Below are positions 7,438 to 15,024 of a DNA stretch of 29,516 nucleotides, piece by piece. This DNA comes from JBGSKV01 sp041740975. GTDB taxonomy: Bacteria > Bdellovibrionota_B > Oligoflexia > Oligoflexales > JALZUQ01. A model generated the notes under the pieces. It had not been told where the DNA came from and searched no databases. It worked only from the letters and a program-made list of their open reading frames with translations. Positions within the stretch are counted from its first letter, which is position 1. Each line of letters begins with the position of its first letter. Made by a program: the position numbers and the translations under genes. The DNA lies in the NCBI GenBank assembly GCA_041740975.1, contig JBGSKV010000070.1:1-29516 (forward strand), read 5' to 3'.

Positions 7438-7666
7438 TGAGACTCCGCCAAACTGGTTACCTCCATCGAGCTATCGTTGCGGAGGCAACCCGTGCGGGTA
7501 CGCACTCGTGTGCGAAGCCTCACCGTCGCAGTTTTTACCCGATGGTTGGCTGGGACGGTTGAGCCGGCTTAGATTTGACTGGGCATTGAGGCTGCATCAG
7601 CCGACACCGCCCAGACAAATTTAAGCCGGGAGAACCGGACCAATCAAACATAGAAATGTAAACTGT
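7438..7666. ncRNA. Candidate structured RNA core of repeat copy 1
   Basis: Three structural units can be read. First, a closing stem of ten pairs (7439-7448 with 7512-7521) encloses two tandem hairpins, GTTGC-GGAG-GCAAC (7476-7489) and GTGCG-GGTA-CGCAC (7492-7505). Second, GCAGTTT (7528-7534) pairs with AAACTGT (7660-7666). Third, inside that pair is a long rod: CGGTT/AACCG, a symmetric GAG/GAG internal loop, CCGGCTTAGATTTG (7564-7577) against 7616-7629, CTGGGC/GCCCAG, and a tip GGCTG-CAT-CAGCC (7590-7602). The strand is unresolved: wobble evidence from the first unit favours minus, and from the rod favours plus. Transcription has not been shown. Confidence 0.45.
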
Positions 7667-7695
7667 GAGTGTGATAGGCGGAGCTTTACAACGTT

Positions 7696-7714
7696 ACGGC
7701 CGCGAAGCGGCCGT
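7696..7714 (-). terminator. Right terminal hairpin of repeat copy 1, downstream of the lipid operon
   Basis: On the minus strand ACGGCCGC-TTC-GCGGCCGT begins 11 bases after the stop codon of the last gene of the lipid operon. It has a perfect eight-pair stem and is followed by AACGTTGT. The T-tail is weak, so it may end or protect the operon transcript. It is also the third example of the variable terminal hairpin of the repeat family. Confidence 0.5.
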
Positions 7715-7724
7715 GTTCAATAAA

Positions 7725-8768
7725 CTATACTTTTTGGTTTAAAGAAGGGGAGAAAAGATAATGTGAAACGTACCACTCTTCGCCGCCGTTATAGTTAAAT
7801 AACTCCCCACACGACATGAAGAAAATGCGCCAGCGTTGCACCCACTTTTGGGCATCGTCACCGTAAGTGCTTTTGAATATCTTGAGGACTTCGTCCTTGC
7901 GGGCGTCCATATTGTCAAGCCAAGCGAACGAAGTCTTGCCGTAGTTGGTGCCGTTGACGACCCAATGCTGATCGATTTTCAGGTTGTTTTGAAAGTAGAG
8001 GAGAAGATGATTACTCGGCATGATGCCACCCGTAAAAAAATGCGCGCCCATCCAGTTGTCATCACCTTCAGTTTCAAAATAGTATGGGGTTACTTTGTGA
8101 CAAAAAATATGCACGAATAGCTTGCCGTCTTTTTTAAGCCACGTAGAAATATTCGCCATGAGCTTTTCATAGTTGCGCATGTGTTCAAACATCTCGACCG
8201 AAACGACGCGATCATATTGATCCGGCGCTTGGAAGACATTCATATCGGCCGTCATGATCTTGATGTTGTTGAGACCGCGAGCTTTGGCGGTGGCTTCTAT
8301 AAATAGACGTTGAGGGGCGGAGTTAGAAACAGAGTGAACTTGGCAATTTGGAAAATGTTCGGCAATCCACAAAGAAAGAGAACCCCAGCCACATCCCAAA
8401 TCCAGCACCTTCATACCGTCTTTGATCTCAGCACGTTCGGCCGTCAAAGCCAACATATGTGCTTCAGCTTCATCTAGGTTCGTCGCGCCGTTATCGTAGA
8501 ATCCGGAACTGTATTTGAGGTGTTTGCCGAGAGCGATTTGAAAAAACTCGGGCGGCAACTCGTAGTGCTGTTCATTCGCAGCTTTGGTTTCTAAGGCGAT
8601 AGGACTGCTGCGCAGTTCGCTGATAAACTTTAGGGTATGGTCTTGTGACGTGGGCGTATTTTTATTGGGGCCTTCGTTAAGCCGCTGTTGCAGAAGTCGG
8701 CGAATGCCAAATTTTATGAGCGTATCTGGCACAATTCCACGTTCAGCTAGTTCAATCGGAGTTGGCAT
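7725..8768 (-). CDS. CFA-like SAM-dependent methyltransferase
   Basis: The 347 residues belong to the cyclopropane-synthase/coclaurine N-methyltransferase branch of class I SAM methyltransferases. Visible are HYELPPEFFQIALGKHLKYS (about 68-87), the SAM-binding motif I VLDLGCGWGS (121-130), the VSVEMFEHMRNYE segment, and the aromatic C-terminal region with GELFNYNGGEEWYVSHYLF. It starts three bases after the stop of the cyclopropane synthase gene with GAGG before the ATG, so it is translated from the same message. It differs from its neighbour in lacking the long N-terminal domain of true CFA synthases. It may methylate an unsaturated acyl chain or a lipid head-group amine; sequence alone does not decide. 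It is the last gene of a five-gene operon. Confidence 0.85.
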   Translation of the reverse strand: MPTPIELAERGIVPDTLIKFGIRRLLQQRLNEGPNKNTPTSQDHTLKFISELRSSPIALETKAANEQHYELPPEFFQIALGKHLKYSSGFYDNGATNLDEAEAHMLALTAERAEIKDGMKVLDLGCGWGSLSLWIAEHFPNCQVHSVSNSAPQRLFIEATAKARGLNNIKIMTADMNVFQAPDQYDRVVSVEMFEHMRNYEKLMANISTWLKKDGKLFVHIFCHKVTPYYFETEGDDNWMGAHFFTGGIMPSNHLLLYFQNNLKIDQHWVVNGTNYGKTSFAWLDNMDARKDEVLKIFKSTYGDDAQKWVQRWRIFFMSCGELFNYNGGEEWYVSHYLFSPSLNQKV

Positions 8769-8771
8769 AAA

Positions 8772-10043
8772 TCATCCTCGAAATTTTTTAATTTGGCTCG
8801 CATCACCACGATACATATTGTTTGCAAACATCAACTGGACACTACCAATGGAGCGTTCTTGAAAGCCACCGGCACAATATGAAAAATAATAGTCCCACAA
8901 ACGCACAAAGTATTCGTCGAAGCCAAGCGTCAAAATTTTACTCTTATTGGCTAGAAATCTTTCACGCCAGAGAAGGAGCGTGCGAACATAGTGCGGTGTC
9001 ATATCTTCCAGGTGGTAAAGGCGCAGATCAGTAGCGTTTTTGGCACTCGTTAAGATGGCATGAATGGAAGGAATAAAACTGCCGGGGAAAATATACTTCT
9101 TTATAAAATCGACTTCTTTAAGTGCGCGTGAATAGATTTGATCGTTAATGGTAATCACTTGCAGAAGCATCAGTCCTTCGGGCTTCAAAAGCTTTGAGCA
9201 AACCCCAATGTAATTGTCGAGGAACTCTGCGCCGACAGCCTCGATCATCTCTATAGATACAAGTTTGTCATATTGTCCACTGAGTTCACGGTAATCTTTT
9301 TGCAAAAGCGTGATTTTATCTTCAAGGCCCTCTGCTTTGATGCGAGCTTTGGCATAGAGATATTGTTCCTGAGAAATTGTGGTTGTCGTGACGTGGCAGC
9401 CATAATTTTTGGCGGCGTAAATGGCAAAGCCTCCCCAACCTGTGCCTATTTCCACCAAATGATCGTTAGCCTGTAAGTTTAATTTCGTGCAGATCATTTC
9501 CAATTTGGTTAGGGCAGCGTCATCGAGGGATTGATCTTCCTTGGCAAAATAAGCGCAAGAGTACATCATTTGGGGATCCAGAAAAGTCTGAAAAAGTACG
9601 TTGCTTAAATCGTAATGGGCACTGATATTTTTCTTGCTACCGGCCAGAGTGTTTCGGCTGAGAAGGCGCATTGTCGCCATCACTGGTTTCTGCAATAAAG
9701 CCGTACCACCCTCGAGGCTATTGAGAGCATTGGCGTTCAAAACCAAAATACGCACAAGATCGAAAAGACTGTCAACACTCCACCAGCCCGATACAAAGGC
9801 TTGTGCCGCGCCATTGGAGCCCTGCGTCGCCAAAAGTCGATAGAAACGAAGGTCATGGACTTGAATGTGGGCATCGGGATAATCCACACTGGGTTTGCCG
9901 AAGAGGACTTGGCCTATTGGATCCGTGATGCGAATGGTGCCGCGCTGAAATTTGGTAATCTTGCGAAAAAACATGGTTCGCAAAAAGCGGTCTATGGGAG
10001 ACGACTTTAGGTCCTGAGCAAAAGATTCAATGTGTTCCATCAT
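8772..10043 (-). CDS. cfa: Cyclopropane-fatty-acyl-phospholipid synthase family protein
   Basis: This is a full-length CFA synthase-type protein of 423 residues. It has an N-terminal lipid-handling domain, HYDLSNVLFQTFLDPQMMYS (143-162), the SAM-binding VEIGTGWGGFA (197-207), VSIEMIEAVG, the KKYIFPGSFIPS region and the C-terminal SYCAGGFQERSIGSVQLMF. Known members transfer a methylene from S-adenosylmethionine to the double bond of a membrane phospholipid acyl chain; relatives make methylated chains. I choose ATG 10043 over 10073 because it overlaps the preceding stop as ATGA and has GGAG ten bases upstream. A desaturase at the head of the operon could supply the double bond. The usual VLDIGCGWGG motif reads EIGTGWGG here. 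Confidence 0.9.
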   Translation of the reverse strand: MMEHIESFAQDLKSSPIDRFLRTMFFRKITKFQRGTIRITDPIGQVLFGKPSVDYPDAHIQVHDLRFYRLLATQGSNGAAQAFVSGWWSVDSLFDLVRILVLNANALNSLEGGTALLQKPVMATMRLLSRNTLAGSKKNISAHYDLSNVLFQTFLDPQMMYSCAYFAKEDQSLDDAALTKLEMICTKLNLQANDHLVEIGTGWGGFAIYAAKNYGCHVTTTTISQEQYLYAKARIKAEGLEDKITLLQKDYRELSGQYDKLVSIEMIEAVGAEFLDNYIGVCSKLLKPEGLMLLQVITINDQIYSRALKEVDFIKKYIFPGSFIPSIHAILTSAKNATDLRLYHLEDMTPHYVRTLLLWRERFLANKSKILTLGFDEYFVRLWDYYFSYCAGGFQERSIGSVQLMFANNMYRGDASQIKKFRG

Positions 10044-10828
10044 TTTCGAGAACTCCGTTTTTCCCAAGGCCAAGTGACGCGACTGTCGCTGCTTGGGTGG
10101 CTATAAAACGTGGCTTTTTTTAAATATAAGCGAAACGCTTGCCAATATATTCCCATAATTACTCGTAATGTCATCAGTGGAAATTTTACCAAGACCTTGT
10201 CGAGCTCAAAACCCGTAGCGGGAACACGTTTCATGTCGAGTCCGGCAAAGAACTTTGTGGTGCCCTTTTCAAAGCTGGTCATTTTTATCTGGAGGTTGTT
10301 ATCGAGGTCAGAAAAACTCCATCGGTAGTCCATCTGCATGGGCATGAAAGGCGATACATGAAAATTCTTGGCAAAACTAAAGGTATAAGGTGCCTGTTGC
10401 CCCGGCGTAAGAATATGAACATAAGCATGACGCTCGCCCCAGGGTGTGTTTTCGACTTCAGAAACGATAGCTCGCAGAATCTCATCCTTGTCATAGCAGA
10501 AGTAAAAGCTTACGGGGTTAAAGTTGATTCCAAAGTAACGCAAATGAGACAGCATGCGTACGGGGCCATTCAACTGAACTCCCGTTCGATCAAAGACTGT
10601 GTCTTGGACGGCCTGTCGCAAGGGAAGTTGGGGATTGCCGTGAAAATCGGCCCTGCGAAAATAAGCCAAATTCCAGCGATTTACTGACCATAACCATGAT
10701 TTGCGAAACGTAACGTCAAGCTGATCCACATCCAAATACATCATAAAGAGCCGGTAGCGGAACTCGTGCGATTTTGGATTGATGCGGCAATGATGGACCA
10801 TCCCCGTATAGATTGCGTTTGGTTCCAT
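10040..10828 (-). CDS. DUF1365 family protein
   Basis: The 262 residues match DUF1365, a family recurrently found beside CFA synthases and COG2907 flavoproteins. Typical parts are the N-terminal AIYTGMVHHCRINPKSHEFRY, LDVDQLD, LSHLRYFGINFNPVSFYFCYD (the strongest motif), EVENTPWGERHAYV and FHVSPFMPMQMDYRW. The start ATG at 10828 shares its A with the TGA stop of the upstream flavoprotein gene, and GGGAG stands ten bases before it. The TTG (10834) and GTG (10831) just upstream are less likely. The biochemical role of DUF1365 is not established. Its lipocalin-like strand pattern and constant neighbours suggest a part in handling or modifying acyl chains. Confidence 0.87.
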   Translation of the reverse strand: MEPNAIYTGMVHHCRINPKSHEFRYRLFMMYLDVDQLDVTFRKSWLWSVNRWNLAYFRRADFHGNPQLPLRQAVQDTVFDRTGVQLNGPVRMLSHLRYFGINFNPVSFYFCYDKDEILRAIVSEVENTPWGERHAYVHILTPGQQAPYTFSFAKNFHVSPFMPMQMDYRWSFSDLDNNLQIKMTSFEKGTTKFFAGLDMKRVPATGFELDKVLVKFPLMTLRVIMGIYWQAFRLYLKKATFYSHPSSDSRVTWPWEKRSSRK

Positions 10829-12072
10829 CACCAACGAACTCCCAAGGCATCACAAACTCGCAAAGCTGAGACGACGCCATCTTCATGAAAACCGTTACGC
10901 CAATAAGCCCCACAATAGAAAGTATTCTGTGGTCCTAAGAGCTCTTTATGGCGTTTCTGGGCTTCTAAGCCAGCGAGTGTAAAAATGGGGTGATGATAAG
11001 TGATCTCTTTCAAAATGAGTGAGCGCTGAATTTCAAAAGTTGGATTGAGAGTCACGTTGTAAACTTGTTCGGTTGGCAGAGACTGCAAAATATTCATGTT
11101 GTAGGTCACTACTGCGCGGCGATTTGTTTTCGCCGTGAGGTGGTAATTCCAAGCAGCCCAAGCGATTTTTGAGCGGGGTAAAACGGCAGCGTCCTTGTGC
11201 AAAAAAACCGCGTTTTCTTGGTAGGGGATGGCCGATAGAATATCTCGCTCCAAAGAACTGGCATCTTGCAGATTTGCTAAGGCTTGGTCGCTGTGGTTAG
11301 CAAAAATCACGGCATCGAACTGTTCTTCACCGCGGAGCGCGGAGCTCACAAAGACTTTGTCTTTTTGTCGCCGAACGCGAGTCACGCGGCTATTGAGGAG
11401 GATGCGTTTGTCGAATCCTTGCGTTAGCTTTTTGATATAAGCCGAGGACCCACCTTTGATGACGTACCACTGTGGTCGATCATTAATGTTGAGAAATCCG
11501 TGGTTATCCCAAAAGCGCAGCATAAACTCGGCCGGAAAATTCCACATCTCGATTGGGTCCGCCGACCAAACAGCGGCAGCCATCGGAATGATATAAAGGT
11601 TGATCACTTGATCATTCAGTTTCGCTTTCTTGGCAAACTCCGCAAACGTGATTGGGTTGGGCTCATTTGCAAGGAAAGTCTTCGCTTCTTTGTTGAATCG
11701 AATGATGCCGGTCAGCATCTTCCAGAAGTCCATCTTGAGAATATTTTGTCGCTGGGCAAACAAACCATTGAGGGAGGTGCCATTGTATTCAAGCCCCGTC
11801 ACATCATTTTTTACGCTAAAACTCATCGCTGTCGGTTGGAACTCGACTTCGGTTTGTTCGAGAAGTCTTAAAAAGTTGGGGTAGGTTTTTTTGTTGAAAA
11901 CTATAAAACCGGTATCTATAGAAAGTGTTTGCTGACCGTCCGCCACGGTGTGTGTGTGCGTGTGACCACCGATATAGGAGCCACTTTCAAAAACCGAGAT
12001 TTCATGATGCTTGTGCAGAATGTATCCGCACACAAGGCCTGAGATTCCACTGCCGACAATTGCGATTTTCAT
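10828..12072 (-). CDS. COG2907-type FAD-dependent oxidoreductase (amine oxidase fold)
   Basis: The 414 residues begin with the dinucleotide-binding fold (MKIAIVGSGISGLVCGYIL, then SVFESG), followed by GGHTHTHTV and DTGFIVFNKKTYPNF. These are hallmarks of the predicted flavoproteins that accompany CFA synthase and DUF1365. The NRRAVVTYNMNILQSL and FYCGAYWRNGFHEDGVVSAL segments close the FAD site at the C-terminus. It overlaps the desaturase gene by ATGA at 12069-12072 and the DUF1365 gene by one base, so stoichiometric translation is likely. By analogy with flavoproteins in modified-fatty-acid pathways, it may desaturate or reduce a methylated acyl intermediate. That is inference. Confidence 0.88.
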   Translation of the reverse strand: MKIAIVGSGISGLVCGYILHKHHEISVFESGSYIGGHTHTHTVADGQQTLSIDTGFIVFNKKTYPNFLRLLEQTEVEFQPTAMSFSVKNDVTGLEYNGTSLNGLFAQRQNILKMDFWKMLTGIIRFNKEAKTFLANEPNPITFAEFAKKAKLNDQVINLYIIPMAAAVWSADPIEMWNFPAEFMLRFWDNHGFLNINDRPQWYVIKGGSSAYIKKLTQGFDKRILLNSRVTRVRRQKDKVFVSSALRGEEQFDAVIFANHSDQALANLQDASSLERDILSAIPYQENAVFLHKDAAVLPRSKIAWAAWNYHLTAKTNRRAVVTYNMNILQSLPTEQVYNVTLNPTFEIQRSLILKEITYHHPIFTLAGLEAQKRHKELLGPQNTFYCGAYWRNGFHEDGVVSALRVCDALGVRW

Positions 12073-13037
12073 GGCGTAGACTTTATTTTATTTTTAGGCT
12101 GGTCTTTGATTTTTTGATAAACCCGCTGGGGAACAGGATTGAGATCCCAAACAATTCCTAAACGCTTTAAGACACAAAGACAGTAATAGGAAAAATCAAA
12201 CTCCCACCAAAAAAATCCTTGGCGTGCTGCCGTGGGATAATAGTGGTGATTGTTATGCCAGCCTTCACCTAAAGTTAAAAAAGCCAGAAAAAGATTATTG
12301 CGACTGGAGTCGTTCACATCAAAACGCCTTGTCCCCCATTTGTGTGAAAGCGAATTGATTGTGAAAGTGCAGTGATAAAGCGCTACTGTCGAAAGGCAAA
12401 AAACCCAAAAGAAAAGCTGCAATCCACTCGTTTCCAGCTGGGGGGCGAACACATAAAGCATGTAGCCAGTGAAAATGGTCAGCAAAGCAAAGACGACGGG
12501 TCCAAATATATCGAAGCGATCCAAAAATACCAACTCTGGAAATTTGATCCAGTCTTTGACCAAAGCGGTTTTGGTTCGAAAATTGTGATCGGACATGAAC
12601 CAAGCCGTGTGACTCCACAAAAACCCAGATTGTAACGGCGAGTGGACATCCTTTTCGGTGTCGGCATGTTTGTGATGATAGCGGTGATGGGCAGCCCACC
12701 AAAGCGGGCCTCTTTGTACAGACCAACTACCAATGAGTGCAAAAAGAAATTGCCAGAAGCGCGTCGTTTTAAAGGAGCGGTGGGAAAAGTAGCGGTGATA
12801 AAATGCTGTGATGGCAAACATGCGAATCAAGTAGGCGCCAATTGCTAAAAGAACGGCAGTCCAAGACCATCCCACCCAGAAAATACCGATGCAGGCAATG
12901 TGTAACAAAATATAGGGCACGCATCGCACCCAATCCGATTTTTGCAAACTAAGGCTCGGAACCGGCGTGTCTAAAGCGTGTCGGCCCTGATAGGAATCCA
13001 ACCAACGCACAACGGCTATGAAATGATTTTTGAACAT
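12069..13037 (-). CDS. Membrane acyl desaturase (delta-9 / stearoyl-CoA desaturase type)
   Basis: The 322-residue integral membrane protein carries all three His boxes of the acyl-CoA/acyl-lipid desaturases: HRYFSH (81-86), HHRYHH (117-122) and HNNHH (261-265). It also has the additional His at 222 and 232. These residues bind the di-iron centre that inserts a cis double bond using O2. Hydrophobic hairpins lie at about 40-75, 95-110, 178-200 and 205-225. ATG 13037 has no strong Shine-Dalgarno, but a promoter lies at 13094-13122 with a leader of about 50 bases. It heads the operon and plausibly makes the unsaturated substrate for the CFA-type enzymes that follow. The C-terminal tail is basic. 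Confidence 0.92.
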   Translation of the reverse strand: MFKNHFIAVVRWLDSYQGRHALDTPVPSLSLQKSDWVRCVPYILLHIACIGIFWVGWSWTAVLLAIGAYLIRMFAITAFYHRYFSHRSFKTTRFWQFLFALIGSWSVQRGPLWWAAHHRYHHKHADTEKDVHSPLQSGFLWSHTAWFMSDHNFRTKTALVKDWIKFPELVFLDRFDIFGPVVFALLTIFTGYMLYVFAPQLETSGLQLFFWVFCLSTVALYHCTFTINSLSHKWGTRRFDVNDSSRNNLFLAFLTLGEGWHNNHHYYPTAARQGFFWWEFDFSYYCLCVLKRLGIVWDLNPVPQRVYQKIKDQPKNKIKSTP

Positions 13038-13093
13038 TTTTTGAAACTACAAAAGTTTGCAAGGATGTTGGGCACGCACATAATTGACGTACT

Positions 13094-13122
13094 ATTCTAC
13101 GAGAGGAACTGAGGGGAGGCAA
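13094..13122 (-). promoter_or_regulatory. Promoter of the fatty-acid modification operon
   Basis: On the minus strand TTGCCT (13117-13122) and TAGAAT (13094-13099) are separated by exactly 17 bases. Transcription would start near 13087, about 50 bases before the desaturase ATG. Good consensus and position; untested. Confidence 0.55.
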
Positions 13123-13165
13123 TTATTAACATGACTGTCTCTGAAGAAGTCACAGGAAAGCTAAT

Positions 13166-13199
13166 CTGGGCGTCTTAAGCATTGGCATGAAACGCCCAG
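13166..13199 (-). terminator. Possible terminator hairpin after the amino-acid permease gene
   Basis: CTGGGCGT (13166-13173) pairs with ACGCCCAG (13192-13199) around an 18-base loop, just after the permease stop at 13208 and upstream of the lipid operon promoter. There is no clear T-run, so termination may be partial. Confidence 0.35.
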
Positions 13200-13207
13200 G
13201 TGCGATT

Positions 13208-14707
13208 TTATGATCGAGTTCTCAACTTGCTATGTCTATAACCATATACAAAGTAAACAGCTACACCCACCGCCATCCAGAACAGAAAGCGCCACCACGT
13301 GGTTGCTGTTAGTGAACCCATTAGGTAAACACACATCAGAATACAACCTGGACACACGAGGTAATACATTGGCACGCGGAACGCACGGTATCGAGTCGGC
13401 TCCGTTCTTCTGAGGATGATGATGCCACCAGCGACCAAGACAAACGCGAAAAGTGTACCAATATTGGTGAGCTCAGCTGCGACGTTGATATCTATGAAGC
13501 CGGCTGGAATGGCAACAAAAATGCCCGTGATAATAGTCGCAAAAACAGGCGTGCGAAACTTCGGATGAACTCGACCGAACGCCGGAGGGATAAGTCCGTC
13601 TCGACTCATGGAGTAAAAAATCCTAGTTTGCGCCAACTGCAATACGACGAGAACACTCGTAATGGAAAGTACTGCACCTAGCGAAATGATAGTGGAGACC
13701 GTGTGCTCACCTACAAAATCAAGTGCTGCAGCGACTGGTTTTGCGTTACCTAAAACATTTAAAGGAACCATTCCCGTAAGAACTGCGGCTACGGCAATGT
13801 AGAGAATGGTACAAATGACAAGGGATGCGATCATACCGATGGGCAAATCACGTTGTGGGTTCTTCGCCTCCTCGGCAGTTGTCGAGACGGCATCAAATCC
13901 AATATATGCAAAAAAGATAAGTGCGGAACCTGTCATGATTCCTTTCCAGCCATTGGGAGCAAATGATTGCCAATGTGTTGCCGTGTCGACGTGCTTTACA
14001 CCTACCCATAAAAACAAGGATATCAGGACGATTTTGAGAATGACGAGGGCAGCATTCACTTTGGCGCTTTCCGAAACACCGATCACGAGAAGGGCCGTAA
14101 CAGCGAGAACGACAAGCATTGCCGGAGCATTGAAAATAATAGGAAAGCCGATATTTGGTGCGGTCGCCATCGCAGCTTGAGCCATAGCAAGCGTTTGTGG
14201 TGCAATTCGACTCGGATCAGCTGCATTGATAGCTGCAGAAACCGAAACCGGATCAATCAGAAGCCAAGGCGGTAAGTGAATACCAAAATAAACCAAAAGA
14301 TTATGAAAGTATCCGGACCAACCAATGGCAACGGCAATATTACCCACCGCGTATTCGAGAATTAAATCCCAGCCAATAATCCAGGCGAGCAACTCACCAA
14401 ATGCCGAATAAGCATATGTGTAGGCACTTCCGGAAACCGGTACCATCGCTGCAAACTCGCCGTAACAAAGTGCTGCTAAGGCGCACGCGAAGCCAGTCAC
14501 CATAAAGGAAATGATGATCGCCGGTCCGGCCCCCATGTGATCAGCGCCACCGAAGGCAGCTGTTCCCGTCAAAACAAAAATCCCCGTTCCAATGATAGCG
14601 CCAATTCCCAACATGGTGAGCGCAACTGGTCCTAGTGTTCGTTTCAGTTCTGTTTCGAGATTTGCGCCGTCTATTGATTTTCGGGCAAATAATTGTTTCA
14701 CATCCAT
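13208..14707 (-). CDS. APC-family amino-acid permease (cationic amino-acid transporter type)
   Basis: The 499 residues show about twelve hydrophobic helices and the APC signature at the first helix, LGIGAIIGTGIFVLTGTAA, followed by GPAIIISFMVTGFACALAALCYGEFAAMVPVSGSAYTYAY and GWDLILEYAVGN. The motif FFAYIGFDAVSTTAEEAKNPQRDLP is diagnostic for the CAT/YfnA subgroup. Such proteins import amino acids by proton or substrate exchange in the inner membrane. The start is placed at ATG 14707, where GGAG lies eight bases upstream and the product begins MDVKQLFARKS; the in-frame ATG at 14725 has no such site. It is probably a single-gene transcript. The substrate is uncertain: basic or branched-chain amino acids are both known in the group. 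Confidence 0.9.
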   Translation of the reverse strand: MDVKQLFARKSIDGANLETELKRTLGPVALTMLGIGAIIGTGIFVLTGTAAFGGADHMGAGPAIIISFMVTGFACALAALCYGEFAAMVPVSGSAYTYAYSAFGELLAWIIGWDLILEYAVGNIAVAIGWSGYFHNLLVYFGIHLPPWLLIDPVSVSAAINAADPSRIAPQTLAMAQAAMATAPNIGFPIIFNAPAMLVVLAVTALLVIGVSESAKVNAALVILKIVLISLFLWVGVKHVDTATHWQSFAPNGWKGIMTGSALIFFAYIGFDAVSTTAEEAKNPQRDLPIGMIASLVICTILYIAVAAVLTGMVPLNVLGNAKPVAAALDFVGEHTVSTIISLGAVLSITSVLVVLQLAQTRIFYSMSRDGLIPPAFGRVHPKFRTPVFATIITGIFVAIPAGFIDINVAAELTNIGTLFAFVLVAGGIIILRRTEPTRYRAFRVPMYYLVCPGCILMCVYLMGSLTATTWWRFLFWMAVGVAVYFVYGYRHSKLRTRS

Positions 14708-15024
14708 GATAACTCCATTAGCCATTTCGCTTGTTCAATCAGCCACACGAGATTATCGAGCGTGTCAAATATTTAAGCACTCGTTTTTCGATAAAATGGG
14801 CTGCTTTAATTGCATATACCTAATCGCCTGCTACGGCAAGTAGTCTTGATGTACGAAACAAAATGGATTCACGTGGCGAAAGTAGAAATGGGTTGTCAGT
14901 TGAGTATGGAAATTTTTTATGAAGGAGATCTTAGTTTCCATATCTGTTCAACTCTTGAACGCCTTTGGCAGTGAGACTTCGAGAGGCCAAGTCAATATGA
15001 CTCGCCCACTTTCAGGGTCCTCCA
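14708..15024. other. Intergenic stretch without a supported gene
   Basis: This 317-base gap lies between the permease start and the 3' end of the dioxygenase gene. It contains an eight-base inverted repeat, TATGGAAA (14905-14912) and TTTCCATA (14935-14942), with an AT-rich 22-base loop. That could be an operator or a weak terminator. A 39-codon frame from ATG 14919 runs into the dioxygenase gene and is not convincing. I see nothing else. Confidence 0.5.

Larger units (their letters stand above)
7155..7722. repeat. Structured interspersed repeat, copy 1 (complete)
   Basis: This gene-free stretch lies between the convergent genes ending at 7151 and 7725. From left to right it holds: a hairpin CGGTCGC-TTC-GCGACCG (7155-7171); a terminator-like stem starting AAGCTCCGCC (7184); a 45-base perfect inverted repeat (7217-7261 with 7375-7419); a branched segment (7439-7521); a long hairpin domain (7528-7666); a 22-base right end (7665-7686) that is the exact inverse of the left end of copy 2 (29149-29170); and a hairpin ACGGCCGC-GAA-GCGGCCGT (7696-7714). 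Bases 7438-7601 match 29353-29516 with 13 mismatches in 164 and no gaps. No coding frame is conserved between the copies. It may be a mobile, non-autonomous element, a large non-coding RNA, or both. The family is not recognised. Confidence 0.85.

Noticed and set aside
7155..7722. Group II intron or retron as the identity of the repeat
   Set aside because: There is no reverse transcriptase frame, no GUGYG-type 5' end and no recognisable domain V. Class C introns' liking for terminators is only an analogy.
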